Of a stretch of DNA of 64,000 nucleotides, positions 25,869 through 34,862 are shown piece after piece. Position 1 is the stretch's first letter. Each line of letters opens with the position of its first letter. Under the pieces are notes generated by a model that worked only from the letters and a program-made list of their open reading frames with translations, made no database searches and was not told the DNA's origin. The DNA is taken from assembly GCA_014763715.1 (NCBI GenBank), contig JACXUV010000003.1, positions 62,001 to 126,000 on the forward strand, given 5' to 3'. Origin of the DNA: Rhodobacterales bacterium (GTDB lineage: Bacteria > Pseudomonadota > Alphaproteobacteria > Caulobacterales > Hyphomonadaceae). Position numbers and translations under genes: made by a program.

Positions 25869-25949
25869 ATGTCAAGTGAGATTCTAGGTGAGGCCAAACG
25901 GTCCAAGTCCTATGGTGTCTGGCTGGAGCAGCCTCTGACCAGCGCCTAG
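25869..25949 (+). CDS. 26-residue small ORF with an exceptional Shine-Dalgarno sequence
   Basis: An ORF of 26 codons (MSSEILGEAKRSKSY, then GVWLEQPLTSA). The bases directly before its ATG, GAAAGGAGGTGATCC at 25854-25868, are the exact complement of the last 15 bases of a typical 16S rRNA 3' end. It lies in a 476-base gap between the RcnB-like terminator and its own intrinsic terminator at 26009-26035, so it looks like an independent unit. I do not recognise the peptide. It could be a real small protein, a leader peptide for kdsA, or a decoy site that titrates ribosomes. Confidence 0.5.
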   Translation: MSSEILGEAKRSKSYGVWLEQPLTSA

Positions 25950-26008
25950 AGATTTGTGCCGGCGCGCTGCAATGCCGCCGGGACCTTTGTCCTCAACGGA
26001 CTCACGGG

Positions 26009-26035
26009 AGCCGCCCTCATCAGGGCGGCTTCTTT
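26009..26035 (+). terminator. Intrinsic terminator after the 26-codon ORF
   Basis: AGCCGCCCT (26009-26017) pairs exactly with AGGGCGGCT (26022-26030) around a 4-base loop and is followed by TCTTT. It lies 60 bases after the small ORF and 111 bases before kdsA, so it could be either a terminator or an attenuator for kdsA. Confidence 0.8.
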
Positions 26036-26145
26036 GATTCCGGACAGGACTTTCAGCCCATACGCACCCGGCGGTGGCGGAAACGGGTTCGCGCGGGCGC
26101 TCAATTCGGCTATCTGGCTGCAAACGCCAGAACGGAGACCAGCCC

Positions 26146-26994
26146 ATGACCGTCCTCACACACGCCGCTTCCGGATGGACCATCGGGACAGGCAAGCCGC
26201 TCTCCGTCATCGCGGGCCTGAACGTGCTGGAAGATGAGGGCCTTGCCCTCGAAATCGGCAGCGAGCTGAAGCGCATCTGCGGCCAGCTGGGCCTGCCCTA
26301 TGTGTTCAAGGCAAGTTTTGACAAGGCGAATCGCTCCTCGATCAAGTCCTATCGCGGCCCCGGCATGGAAGCGGGCCTGAAAACGCTGGCCAGCGTGAAG
26401 GCGAAACTGGGCGTGCCGATCTGCGCAGACCTGCACGAGTCCGCACAGGCCGAACCGGTCGCCGAAGTGGTGGACATCGTCCAGATCCCCGCCTTCCTAT
26501 GCCGCCAGACGGATCTCGTCGTGGCCACGGCCCGCGCCACGGCGGCAGCTTGCGGCATCGTGCAGGTGAAGAAGGCCCAGTTCATCGCGCCTTGGGATAC
26601 GAAAAACATCGTCTCCAAGATCGGCGAAGCGGCCGATGTCGGCGTGATCCTTTGCGAGCGCGGCTCCAGCTTCGGATACAACAATCTGGTCGTGGACATG
26701 CTGGGCATTCCGGAAATGCAGAAGCTCGGCTGCCCAGTCACCATCGACGCGACCCATGCCGTGCAGCTGCCGGGCGCTGACCCACGCACAGCCGGCGCTT
26801 CGACGGGCGGACGCCGCGACGGGGTCGCCATAATCGCCAAGGCCGCCATCGCGTCCGGCGCAGATGGCGTCTTCCTTGAATTCCATACCGATCCGGACAA
26901 GGCCCTGTGCGACGGCCCCAGCTGCCTTCCGATTACGGATGCCGAGGGCCTTCTGACGACACTGAAGGCATTGCACGAGGTCGTCTCCGCGTGA
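26146..26994 (+). CDS. kdsA: 3-deoxy-8-phosphooctulonate (Kdo-8-P) synthase
   Basis: A 282-residue TIM-barrel enzyme that condenses arabinose-5-phosphate with phosphoenolpyruvate, the first committed step to Kdo of lipid A/LPS. Conserved segments: FKASFDKANRSS, PICADLHES, VDIVQIPAFLCRQTDL, VKKAQFIAPWD, FGYNNLVVDM, DATHAVQLPG and the C-terminal LEFHTDPDKALCDGP. The Cys in IPAFLCRQ is common and does not by itself decide metal dependence. The ATG at 26146 follows GGAGACC. KdsD, which makes its substrate, is also in this window (36.1 kb). The 3' end overlaps rluE by one base. Confidence 0.95.
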   Translation: MTVLTHAASGWTIGTGKPLSVIAGLNVLEDEGLALEIGSELKRICGQLGLPYVFKASFDKANRSSIKSYRGPGMEAGLKTLASVKAKLGVPICADLHESAQAEPVAEVVDIVQIPAFLCRQTDLVVATARATAAACGIVQVKKAQFIAPWDTKNIVSKIGEAADVGVILCERGSSFGYNNLVVDMLGIPEMQKLGCPVTIDATHAVQLPGADPRTAGASTGGRRDGVAIIAKAAIASGADGVFLEFHTDPDKALCDGPSCLPITDAEGLLTTLKALHEVVSA

Positions 26995-27608
26995 TGCGGA
27001 AAGCCGAACAGGAAACGCGCGTCATCCTGCTGAACAAGCCCTATGGTGTGCTCTCGCAGTTTACCGACCGGGGGAATGCCGGCTCGAAGCGGCGCACCCT
27101 GTCGGAACTGATCGACGTGCCGGGCGTCTATCCTGCCGGGCGGCTGGACCAAGACTCCGAAGGCCTCATGATCCTCACCAATGACGGCCGCCTGCAGCAC
27201 CAGATCGCCAATCCGGCAAACAAGATGCCGAAGACTTATTGGGCGCAGGTGGAAGGCCTTCCCGATGAAGCTGCCCTGCAGAAATTGCGAGAGGGCGTCG
27301 AGCTGTCCGACGGCCTCACCGCCCCGGCAAAGGCCCGCACCCTGCCCGACCTCGAGCACCTGTGGCCGCGCGTCCCGCCGATCCGGTATCGCAAATCCGT
27401 TCCTGACAGCTGGATCGAACTGACTATTACCGAAGGGCGGAACCGGCAGGTGCGCCGCATGACTGCTGCTGTGGGGCACCCGACCTTGCGCCTCATCCGG
27501 GTGCGCATCGGAGCGTGGGAACTCGGCAAGTTGCAGCCGGGTGAATGGCAGGACGGCCAGGTGCCGCCACCACCGAAACAGAGGAGCCGTGGCAGCTTGC
27601 GCCACTGA
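26994..27608 (+). CDS. rluE: 23S rRNA pseudouridine(2457) synthase RluE-type
   Basis: A 204-residue RsuA-family pseudouridine synthase. The catalytic loop GRLDQDSEGLMILTNDG has the nucleophilic Asp at about 52. LNKPYGVLSQFTD at the N-terminus and LWPRVPPIRYRKSVPDSWIELTI with EGRNRQVRRMTAAVGHPTLRLIR at the C-terminus match E. coli RluE, which acts on U2457 of 23S rRNA. There is no S4 domain, as expected for RluE. The ATG overlaps the kdsA stop by one base (TGATG), implying coupling. Confidence 0.88.
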   Translation: MRKAEQETRVILLNKPYGVLSQFTDRGNAGSKRRTLSELIDVPGVYPAGRLDQDSEGLMILTNDGRLQHQIANPANKMPKTYWAQVEGLPDEAALQKLREGVELSDGLTAPAKARTLPDLEHLWPRVPPIRYRKSVPDSWIELTITEGRNRQVRRMTAAVGHPTLRLIRVRIGAWELGKLQPGEWQDGQVPPPPKQRSRGSLRH

Positions 27609-27643
27609 CACCAGAGGGCAGACCAACCCCGGGGGAATACAGA

Positions 27644-28903
27644 ATGGAAAATACCGTGCAGCTCCAGTCCATCGGCAGCTGGTTTGATCAGAATGCACCT
27701 CAATGGGCGCAGGACACCGCCAGCTACATTGCCTCCGTATGGAACCAGGGCGACTACGGCCTAACCTATGGCGAGATCATCATGGCGGTCTTCATCGTGA
27801 TGGTTGCGCTGATGGTGCGCGGCTTGTTCGCACGGGTCATCGTGGCCTCCATCATGCGTGTGGCGTCGGGGACAAAGACGCGACTGGACGATGCCCTGAT
27901 CAACTCCATCTCGACACCCTTGAAGGTCGTGCCAGTCATCATCGGTATTTATATCGCCCTTCAGGTCACAGACATTTCCGGGGACGCGGAAATATATGCC
28001 AACCGGATCCTGCGTTCGGTCATTACCCTGGCGGTCTTCTGGACTCTGGCACGCGCGGTCAACGCGTTCGAATTCATGTTCGGAACGCTCCGCAATGCCC
28101 TGTCATCCGCCGCTGTGGACTGGATGGTGAAAGCGCTTCAGGTCCTGCTGGTCGTGCTGGGTCTCGGCGCGGTGGCTGAACAATGGGGCATTCAGATCGC
28201 ACCGCTTCTGGCCGGGCTGGGCGTACTGGGGATTGCTGTCGGCCTCGGCGCGCAGGACCTGTTCAAGAACCTCATCTCCGGCATCCTGATCATCACAGAG
28301 AAACGCTTCCTGCCAGGCGAATGGATCAAGGTGGAAGGCGTGGTCGAAGGAACCGTGGAGAAAATCAATTTCCGTTCTACCCTGGTCCGCCGCTTCGACA
28401 AGAGCCCGGTCTATGTGCCCAACAGCGCCTTGTCGGATGCTGCCGTGACGAACTTCTCGCGCATGACATACCGGCGGATCAAATGGGTCATCGGGGTTGA
28501 GTACCGCACCACTGTCGACCAGCTGAAATTCATCCGCGACGAGATCGAAGCCTGGCTGTGGAATGACGACCGCTTCGTCAAACCGCCCGAAGCGGCGCTG
28601 TTTGTGCGCGTCGACAATTTCAATGCCAGCTCCATCGACTTCCTCATCTACACCTTCACGAAGACGAAGGACTGGGGCGAGTGGCTGGCCATCAAGGAAG
28701 AGTTCGCCGTTGTCGTCATGGATATCATCGAAAAGGCTGGCACCAGCTTCGCCTTCCCGAGCCAGACGATCTACATGCAGGAAACCGACCCGCCGGAAAT
28801 CATGGCTCCACCTGCGCGCAGCGAAGGCTTCGAGCGTGCGCAGCTGCGGATGAAGGACGTCAAACGCCGCCGGGGCATGGGGGAGGCAGACGACGAGGGC
28901 TAA
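27644..28903 (+). CDS. MscS-family mechanosensitive channel
   Basis: A 419-residue inner-membrane protein. About four to five hydrophobic helices lie in the first 190 residues. They end in the pore-lining helix and hinge (GLGVLGIAVGLGAQDLFKNLISGILIITE), with FLPGEWIKVEGVVEGTVEKINFRSTLVRRFD as the beta domain. The Gly/Ala pattern of the pore helix is conserved. It opens on hypo-osmotic shock. The ATG at 27644 is preceded by a GGGGG run. The C-terminal tail (about 385-419) is charged. Confidence 0.88.
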   Translation: MENTVQLQSIGSWFDQNAPQWAQDTASYIASVWNQGDYGLTYGEIIMAVFIVMVALMVRGLFARVIVASIMRVASGTKTRLDDALINSISTPLKVVPVIIGIYIALQVTDISGDAEIYANRILRSVITLAVFWTLARAVNAFEFMFGTLRNALSSAAVDWMVKALQVLLVVLGLGAVAEQWGIQIAPLLAGLGVLGIAVGLGAQDLFKNLISGILIITEKRFLPGEWIKVEGVVEGTVEKINFRSTLVRRFDKSPVYVPNSALSDAAVTNFSRMTYRRIKWVIGVEYRTTVDQLKFIRDEIEAWLWNDDRFVKPPEAALFVRVDNFNASSIDFLIYTFTKTKDWGEWLAIKEEFAVVVMDIIEKAGTSFAFPSQTIYMQETDPPEIMAPPARSEGFERAQLRMKDVKRRRGMGEADDEG

Positions 28904-28922
28904 CCGCCTGACGGCGTGGCCT

Positions 28923-29393
28923 TTACTCGTCGCCGGGCACAGGCTCCGGTGGCACCAGCGCACACAACAGCGGTGCGGCATCCTCCAGGGCAGCAAAGAG
29001 CGCCGTATCATCCAGAGTGTTCAGATGTGCCGTGAAATGGCCATCTGCGCACTCCGGCCCGATCCTTGTGGGCGAGCAATCGAGATAAAGCGGTACGTTC
29101 ACTTTCCCGGGAATCAGGATGGCTGCGATCTCTTCCTGCCCGTATAGCACCACATGCGCGCTCTTCCCGGCTCTGTCGCAGGTATAGTCCATCTCCTGCG
29201 TCAGGCCGAGATCGGCGGCCCTGTCCTCCGAAGAGTCTGCATCATCTGCAATATCCGTTGCAGAACCGTCTGAAGACGGCATGTCCGATGATGCTTCAGC
29301 ACCCACATCATGGGCCGGATAAGCCACCCCCACCGCGTCATCACACGCGGTGAGCGTCAGCAACAAGATTGAGCACAGCCCGGCATAGCGCAT
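28923..29393 (-). CDS. Hypothetical lipoprotein with acidic linker
   Basis: A 156-residue protein. The lipoprotein signal MRYAGLCSILLLTLTACDD has lipobox LTAC at about 14-17. A long Asp/Ser/Glu-rich linker follows (about 30-60), then a small domain with MDYTCDRAGKSAHVVLY and CSPTRIGPECADGHFTAHL, whose Cys residues may pair. I do not recognise it; the MDYTCD...VVLY pattern recalls small periplasmic lysozyme-inhibitor-like (MliC) domains, but this is weak. The ATG at 29393 has GGAGGA upstream, so I rejected a longer form. Confidence 0.6.
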   Translation of the reverse strand: MRYAGLCSILLLTLTACDDAVGVAYPAHDVGAEASSDMPSSDGSATDIADDADSSEDRAADLGLTQEMDYTCDRAGKSAHVVLYGQEEIAAILIPGKVNVPLYLDCSPTRIGPECADGHFTAHLNTLDDTALFAALEDAAPLLCALVPPEPVPGDE

Positions 29394-29453
29394 CACGCCT
29401 GGTCCTCCTCCGCCCTCGGAGGGAAGATAACATGCATGATGCAAAACCGGAAA

Positions 29454-30662
29454 TCAGGCCGTTTTTACCCAGGCACCCGGCGCATTCGTCTGGTAACCGA
29501 GCGAGCGGTAAGCCGCGTCGATCAGGCTCTGTCCACGGTCGTTCAGCAGAATGCCATTACCCATCTGGTTCATCGTATAGCTGAAGGCGAGACCGCAATC
29601 CGGATCGGCGAATCCGATGGAGCCCCCTGCCCCGACATGGCCGAACGCCCGTTCGCCCATGATGGCGCTGGTCCCCGGCCCCATCTTGCGCCGGCGGTTG
29701 TCCATCGACTTCATGAAGCCAGAGGCAAAACGGCTGGGTATCAGCAGGGTCGCATCGCGATGCGTTGCCGTCGACACCATGGTCATGTTCTGCAGGCGCT
29801 CCGCCGAAACCAGAGAGCCATCATTGGTGGCGAGCGGCGTATACATCGCCACCTGTCCGCGCGCATTGGAGAGGCCGCCGCCACCGCCGATCTCAGCGGC
29901 CTGCATCTTCCGGTCGTTGAAGTCCCAGCCGCCCGTGTTCATGAAGCTCTTGTGCTGGATCGAGTCCGGCTCCGTCATCAGCTTGATACCGAATTCCGTC
30001 GCTTCATCACCTGGCTGCGGGGCATAGGGACGGATCGGCGCGATGTGCACATCTTCCGTTTCCGGAAGGCCCAGCCAGAACTTCGCGCCAGTCTTCTCCG
30101 CCACTTCTTCCCGGAAGAATGTGCCGAGCGACTTGCCCGATACGCGGCGGACCAGCTCACCGACAGTCCAGCCGAAATTGATCATGTGGTAGCCATTGCG
30201 TGTGCCCGGTTCCCAGAAGGCTTCTTCATCTTCCAGGCGGCGGATCATATAGTCCCAGTCGGCAAAGCCGCCCGGCTTCACCGGATCGCGTAGTGTGGGC
30301 AAGGCGCTTTCATGGTTCAGCATCATCTGAACCGTGGTCTTTTCTTTCCCGTTTTTGGCAAACTCCGGCCAGTACTCGGAGACCAGCGCGTCGGGATCAA
30401 GTTCGCCCCGGTCGATCAGTATATGCGCGCACAATGCTGTGGCCGCTTTGGAACAGGAGAAGACGATGGAGATCGTGTCTTCCCGCCAGGGATCGCCCGT
30501 TTCCGGACTGGCCATGCCGCCCCAGAGATCCACCAGCGTTTCGCCATTCACAGACAGGCAGACCGATGCGCCGACTTCGCCGCGCTCTGCAAAATTCTTC
30601 TCGAACTCGCGCTTAACTTCCTCAAAACGCGGATCGCACCGCCCGTCGACGTTTGCCGTCAT
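29454..30662 (-). CDS. Serine hydrolase of the class C beta-lactamase/esterase (EstB) family
   Basis: A 402-residue penicillin-binding-protein-fold hydrolase with no signal peptide, so cytoplasmic. The active-site Ser-Cys-Ser-Lys is at 69-72 (VFSCSKAATAL). A Tyr-containing GYHMINFGWTVGELV follows, and HVGAGGSIGFADPDCGLAFSYTMNQMG replaces the KTG box. Such proteins are usually esterases rather than beta-lactamases; the substrate is unknown. It is followed on the same strand by the lipoprotein at 28923-29393. Confidence 0.8.
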   Translation of the reverse strand: MTANVDGRCDPRFEEVKREFEKNFAERGEVGASVCLSVNGETLVDLWGGMASPETGDPWREDTISIVFSCSKAATALCAHILIDRGELDPDALVSEYWPEFAKNGKEKTTVQMMLNHESALPTLRDPVKPGGFADWDYMIRRLEDEEAFWEPGTRNGYHMINFGWTVGELVRRVSGKSLGTFFREEVAEKTGAKFWLGLPETEDVHIAPIRPYAPQPGDEATEFGIKLMTEPDSIQHKSFMNTGGWDFNDRKMQAAEIGGGGGLSNARGQVAMYTPLATNDGSLVSAERLQNMTMVSTATHRDATLLIPSRFASGFMKSMDNRRRKMGPGTSAIMGERAFGHVGAGGSIGFADPDCGLAFSYTMNQMGNGILLNDRGQSLIDAAYRSLGYQTNAPGAWVKTA

Positions 30663-30724
30663 CTGTTTTCCTCCCGGTATGTTTTGCCGGGAGCATAAGC
30701 ACCGCGCACGCGGGATGCGAGCAC

Positions 30725-30753
30725 GAAAAGGGCCGTACCTTGCGGCACGGCCC
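30725..30753 (-). terminator. Intrinsic terminator for clpA
   Basis: On the minus strand GGGCCGT and ACGGCCC arms (30747-30753 and 30730-30736) form a stem followed by TTTTCG. It lies 27-55 bases beyond the clpA stop. Confidence 0.75.
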
Positions 30754-30779
30754 CATAACGTCGCGGCAGGGTCTGCCGG

Positions 30780-33101
30780 TTAGCTGGCGGCTTCCTCGGT
30801 GGGGTTCGCCTTACGCTTTGGCTTCTTCTTCAGCTTCTCGGCTTCGTATTTGAAGGAGAGCTTGCTATCATCGCCCTTGTCGATGTCGATATGGACCACG
30901 CCGCCTTTCTGGAGCTCGCCGAAGAGAAGTTCCTCCGCCATCGGCTTCTTGACGTGTTCCTGGATCGTCCGTGCCAGCGGCCGGGCGCCCATGTCGGCAT
31001 CGAAACCGCGCTTGGCCAGCCAATCGCGTGCCGCCTTGGTGATCTCGATCGAGACATTCCGGTCTTCCAGCTGCACTTCCAGCTGCAGGATGAACTTCTC
31101 GACCACGCGGTCGATGATTTCCGGCGTCAGGCCACCGAAGGTGATCACCGCGTCGAGGCGGTTGCGGAATTCCGGCGTGAACAGGCGTTTGATCGCTTCG
31201 TCCTGCTCGTCATCCTTCTTGCCGGCGCCGAAGCCAATGGCGTTCTTCGCGGCATCCGATGCGCCCGCATTGGTGGTCATGATCACGACCACGTTGCGGA
31301 AGTCGACCTTGCGGCCGTTGGCATCTGTCAGCGAGCCATTGTCCATCACTTGCAGCAGGATGTTGAACAGGTCCGGGTGAGCCTTCTCGATCTCGTCGAG
31401 CAGCAGGACGCAATGCGGATGCTGGTCGACGCCATCGGTCAGCAGGCCGCCCTCATCATAACCGACATAGCCCGGAGGCGCACCGATCAGACGGGAGACG
31501 GTGTGCCGCTCCATGTATTCCGACATGTCGAAGCGCAGCATCTCGACGCCCATGATGGAAGCGAGCTGCTTGGCGACTTCGGTCTTGCCGACGCCGGTCG
31601 GGCCGGCGAACAGGTAGGAACCGATCGGCTTGTTAGGTTCGCGCAGGCCTGCACGGGCGAGCTTGATCGAGGCAGACAGCGCCTCGATGGCCTCGTCCTG
31701 ACCATAGACCACGCGCTTCAGATCGGACTCCAGCGACCGCAGCGCCTCGGCATCGTCGCTCGACACCTGTTTCGGAGGAATGCGGGCGATCTTGGCCACG
31801 ACGGCCTCGATGTCCTTCTGGCCGACCGTTTTCTTGCGCTTGCTGGACGGCAGCAGCCACTGGGCGGCGCCGGCCTCATCGATCACGTCGATGGCCTTGT
31901 CCGGCAGTTTGCGGTCGGTGATGTAACGGTCCGACAGTTCGACCGCCGACTTGATTGCATCATTCGTGTACCGAAGGCCGTGAAAATCCTCGAAGCGGGA
32001 CTTGAGGCCCGTCAAAATCTTGATTGCGTCCGGCACGGTCGGCTCCACAACGTCGATCTTGCGGAACCGGCGGGACAGGGCCCGGTCTTTCTCGAAGTGC
32101 TGCTTGTATTCCTTGAACGTGGTCGAACCCATGCAGCGCAGGCCACCGCTTTGCAGGGCCGGCTTCAGCAGGTTGGAAGCATCCATCGCCCCGCCGGACG
32201 TGGCGCCTGCCCCGATGATCGTGTGGATCTCATCGATGAACAGGATGGCTTTTTCCTGCTGCTCCAGCTCCTTCATCACGGATTTGAGGCGTTCCTCGAA
32301 GTCGCCGCGATAACGCGTGCCAGCCAGCAACGCGCCCATGTCGAGCGACCAGATGATGGCCTCATCCAGGATCTCCGGTGCTTCGCCATCAACGATCTTC
32401 TTGGCGAGGCCCTCGGCGATAGCCGTCTTGCCGACGCCGGGATCCCCCACGAGAATCGGGTTGTTCTTGTTCCGCCGGCAGAGCACCTCGATGCAGCGGT
32501 TGATTTCCATGTCGCGGCCGATCAGTGGGTCGATCTTGCCGGCACGGGCCTTGGCGTTGAGGTTCACACAATAGGCGTCGAGCGCCTCATGCCCCTGCTT
32601 CACCGCTTCCTCTTCGGCCGGCTCGGCTCCGCGCGGGCTGGACGGACGGGACATGCCCGGTTGCTTGGCCACGCCGTGAGAGATGAAATTGACCGCATCA
32701 TAGCGGGTCATGTCCTGCTCCTGCAGGAAGTAGGCGGCATGGCTCTCACGCTCGGAGAAGATCGACACCAGCACATTCGCGCCGGTGACTTCGTCGCGGC
32801 CAGAGCTTTCGACGTGCAGGATGGCGCGCTGGACAACCCGCTGGAACGCGGCGGTTGGCTGAACGCGGCCTTCCCCGTCTTCGACGATCAGGCTGGTCAA
32901 CTCGTCATCAATGTAACGAACCAGTTCGGCGGTCAGGACCTCTATATCGACCTTGCAGGCCCCCATCACTTCCCGGGCATGTTCATCCTCTGTCAGAGCC
33001 AGCAGGAGATGCTCAAGTGTGGCATACTCATGCTCCCGTTCGGAGGCCAGGGTGAGGGCCTTTTCAAGAGCCGTTTCCAGGGAGGGGGACAAGCGTGGCA
33101 A
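30780..33101 (-). CDS. clpA: ATP-dependent Clp protease ATP-binding subunit ClpA
   Basis: A 773-residue AAA+ unfoldase that feeds proteins to ClpP. Order: N-terminal Clp repeat domain (1-145) that binds ClpS; AAA1 with GDPGVGKTA (about 222) and sensor residues; AAA2 with GPTGVGKTE (about 505); the NAIGFGAGKK segment with the IGF loop that docks on ClpP; and a basic Lys/Pro-rich tail. The length and lack of a long middle coiled-coil exclude ClpB and ClpC. It lies just downstream of clpS on the same strand (26-base gap), so they are probably cotranscribed. Confidence 0.95.
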   Translation of the reverse strand: MPRLSPSLETALEKALTLASEREHEYATLEHLLLALTEDEHAREVMGACKVDIEVLTAELVRYIDDELTSLIVEDGEGRVQPTAAFQRVVQRAILHVESSGRDEVTGANVLVSIFSERESHAAYFLQEQDMTRYDAVNFISHGVAKQPGMSRPSSPRGAEPAEEEAVKQGHEALDAYCVNLNAKARAGKIDPLIGRDMEINRCIEVLCRRNKNNPILVGDPGVGKTAIAEGLAKKIVDGEAPEILDEAIIWSLDMGALLAGTRYRGDFEERLKSVMKELEQQEKAILFIDEIHTIIGAGATSGGAMDASNLLKPALQSGGLRCMGSTTFKEYKQHFEKDRALSRRFRKIDVVEPTVPDAIKILTGLKSRFEDFHGLRYTNDAIKSAVELSDRYITDRKLPDKAIDVIDEAGAAQWLLPSSKRKKTVGQKDIEAVVAKIARIPPKQVSSDDAEALRSLESDLKRVVYGQDEAIEALSASIKLARAGLREPNKPIGSYLFAGPTGVGKTEVAKQLASIMGVEMLRFDMSEYMERHTVSRLIGAPPGYVGYDEGGLLTDGVDQHPHCVLLLDEIEKAHPDLFNILLQVMDNGSLTDANGRKVDFRNVVVIMTTNAGASDAAKNAIGFGAGKKDDEQDEAIKRLFTPEFRNRLDAVITFGGLTPEIIDRVVEKFILQLEVQLEDRNVSIEITKAARDWLAKRGFDADMGARPLARTIQEHVKKPMAEELLFGELQKGGVVHIDIDKGDDSKLSFKYEAEKLKKKPKRKANPTEEAAS

Positions 33102-33127
33102 TGTGGAAGCCTTCCGGGGTTAGAGGT

Positions 33128-33508
33128 CTAGTCGTCTTTCTCCATGACACATTGGAGAGGGTGTTCGTGCCGCTTCGCAAGGTCAAGCACCTGGGCAACC
33201 TTTGTTTCGGCCACCTCATATGTGTAGACCCCGCACAATCCGACACCCTTCTGATGCACGTGAAGCATGATGCGGGTCGCCTGCTCGCGCGAGCGGTTGA
33301 AAAACCGTTCGAGGATGAACACGACGAATTCCATCGGCGTGTAGTCATCGTTGAGCAACAGCACACGATAAAGCGAGGGCTTCTTGGTGCGCACACGCGT
33401 TTGTGTGGACAGGCCATATTCGATCCCGTCATCGCCTGTGCCCCCGTCGCCGGGCGGTGCCGGCGGCTCGGGATCGTTCATTCGGAAATGCGGGATACCC
33501 TTGCTCAT
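33128..33508 (-). CDS. clpS: ClpA adaptor ClpS (N-end rule)
   Basis: A 126-residue adaptor. After a Pro/Gly/Asp-rich N-terminal extension, the core [29 protein letters not shown] holds the Asn-Asp-Asp and Met of the N-degron pocket, then [23 protein letters not shown] completes the ClpS fold. It delivers proteins bearing N-degrons to ClpA. I used the ATG at 33508 (AGGAAG nearby); a start at 33481 ([10 protein letters not shown]) is a real alternative and the disordered N-terminus does not settle it. Confidence 0.92.
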   Translation of the reverse strand: MSKGIPHFRMNDPEPPAPPGDGGTGDDGIEYGLSTQTRVRTKKPSLYRVLLLNDDYTPMEFVVFILERFFNRSREQATRIMLHVHQKGVGLCGVYTYEVAETKVAQVLDLAKRHEHPLQCVMEKDD

Positions 33509-33594
33509 ACTTCCTAAGATATACGGTTCATGGCGAGATTGAAGATGCATCACGCGGCAATTTCATGAACTGCCTGCTTTTAGGGCATACGCGA

Positions 33595-34005
33595 TCAGCG
33601 GGAACCTATCAGTTCGAGTAGTTCCTTCACCCGCTTCGCATTGGTTCCCATATCGGAATACCCAATACGTGAAGCAGAATACACAGCCACGCTGGAGCGG
33701 GCTGGATCGCCCTCCACCGGAACGGCCTGGACATAAACATCATCCTTGAATTTCATCAGCGGCGTAACGGCGACGAAGGAAATCCGCAGCGTATCCGGGT
33801 CAGAGGCACGTAGCCGCCATTCGATTCGCTCCAGAACCAGGTCCATGACGACATCGAACACCTGCTTGGGTGACTTGCTGAAGACAGGCGCATCCTCGTT
33901 CACGCCTGCCATGCCAGCAAAACCGGCCGGCGCGACCAGCCAGTTGTTCGGACGGCTCGGACGCTTCAGGGCGGGAAACTCAATCAGGTCTGGCATGCGC
34001 GGCAT
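33595..34005 (-). CDS. DUF1499 family protein
   Basis: A 136-residue protein. The NNWLVAPAGF segment near residue 20, SKSPKQVFDVVMD, and the C-terminal VAVYSASRIGYSDMGTNAKRVKELLELI are hallmarks of DUF1499. The function is unknown; the family is common in alphaproteobacteria and plastid-bearing eukaryotes. No signal peptide or membrane helix is visible. It is upstream of clpS on the same strand, but the 86-base gap and different role give no clear link. Confidence 0.8.
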   Translation of the reverse strand: MPRMPDLIEFPALKRPSRPNNWLVAPAGFAGMAGVNEDAPVFSKSPKQVFDVVMDLVLERIEWRLRASDPDTLRISFVAVTPLMKFKDDVYVQAVPVEGDPARSSVAVYSASRIGYSDMGTNAKRVKELLELIGSR

Positions 34006-34111
34006 GTGGGCATCTAACCGCGTTCCTGCCGCATCGCCAATCCCGTTTTCCGGTCACGCGTCTCGAGGGAAGTGCCGTGCCATAAAGCCAGGCAGAACAA
34101 GCACCTGCGGT

Positions 34112-34147
34112 CCCGAAACAAAAGAACCGGGCCAATTAGGCCCGGCT
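34112..34147 (-). terminator. Intrinsic terminator after the phasin gene
   Basis: On the minus strand GGCCCGG-N5 stem bases (34139-34145 with 34127-34133) are followed by TTCTTTTGTTTC. It lies 54-89 bases past the phasin stop. Confidence 0.7.
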
Positions 34148-34200
34148 CTCCGTAATCTACCACACTCTACCATCAGGCGGTTGGCCCGATCTCGAGAAAC

Positions 34201-34623
34201 TTACTTCGCGGCGAAAGCCATGAACGGCTTGGCAGCGCTGCGCCATGCAGACATGCAGATCTCTGCTTGGGCATTCATCTCTTTCGTATAGGCCGAGAAC
34301 ATGGATTTTGCAAATCCAGCCTGGATTTCCATGACTTCGCGGACGTCTTTTGCGGAGGTGATAGCCTGAGTGGCTTCCACGCCCTGCTCCAGAGTTTTCG
34401 TGAAGAAGTCCATGTTCCGGCTGCCCAGCTGGCGCGCCACGTCGGTCGAGGCTGCGGTCCGCTCGCTGAGCGCCTTCATGCCGGATTCGGCATACTCACC
34501 GAAAACGCCGGCGAAACCGGAAAGTTGTTCCATGCCCTCATCGAGCATTTTGGTCGTCGTATCCATGGCTGCACTCGCTTCGGCTTTCGCACGTTTCGTG
34601 GTGGACGTTTTTGCCTTCGTCAT
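34201..34623 (-). CDS. Phasin family protein
   Basis: A 140-residue, mostly helical protein. After a Lys/Thr/Ala-rich N-terminus, it contains MLDEGMEQLSGFAGVFGEYAESGMKALSE and SRNMDFFTKTLEQGVEATQAITSAKDVREVMEIQ, the phasin signature, ending SAWRSAAKPFMAFAAK. Phasins coat polyhydroxyalkanoate granules. No PHA synthase gene is in the window. The ATG at 34623 has AAAGGA 7 bases upstream. The promoter region contains AT-rich stretches with TGCG/CGCA half-sites, possibly for a granule-linked regulator; this is not shown. Confidence 0.85.
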   Translation of the reverse strand: MTKAKTSTTKRAKAEASAAMDTTTKMLDEGMEQLSGFAGVFGEYAESGMKALSERTAASTDVARQLGSRNMDFFTKTLEQGVEATQAITSAKDVREVMEIQAGFAKSMFSAYTKEMNAQAEICMSAWRSAAKPFMAFAAK

Positions 34624-34862
34624 CGGTCGTTCCTTTGTACTGCCCTGCACTTACCCTACGAAAACATTATTACACTTTCCTCTTCGCGTTCGCAATAATT
34701 TTTTGTGCGCCGCAACATAAGGCGTTCAGCACGCATTTTGCATCGTCTTTATTACGTTTCCGCAATCCGGGGCCCAAGTTGCCGTTAAGGTGTGGTCAAG
34801 GGATTTGGAGGATTCTAGATTAAGCTCCGGAGGGCCGGGGTTAACTATTCGGGAGACTTTGG

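Noticed and set aside
30891..33131. 746-codon plus-strand frame opposite clpA
   Set aside because: Mirror of ClpA; no domain in the translation and no Shine-Dalgarno.
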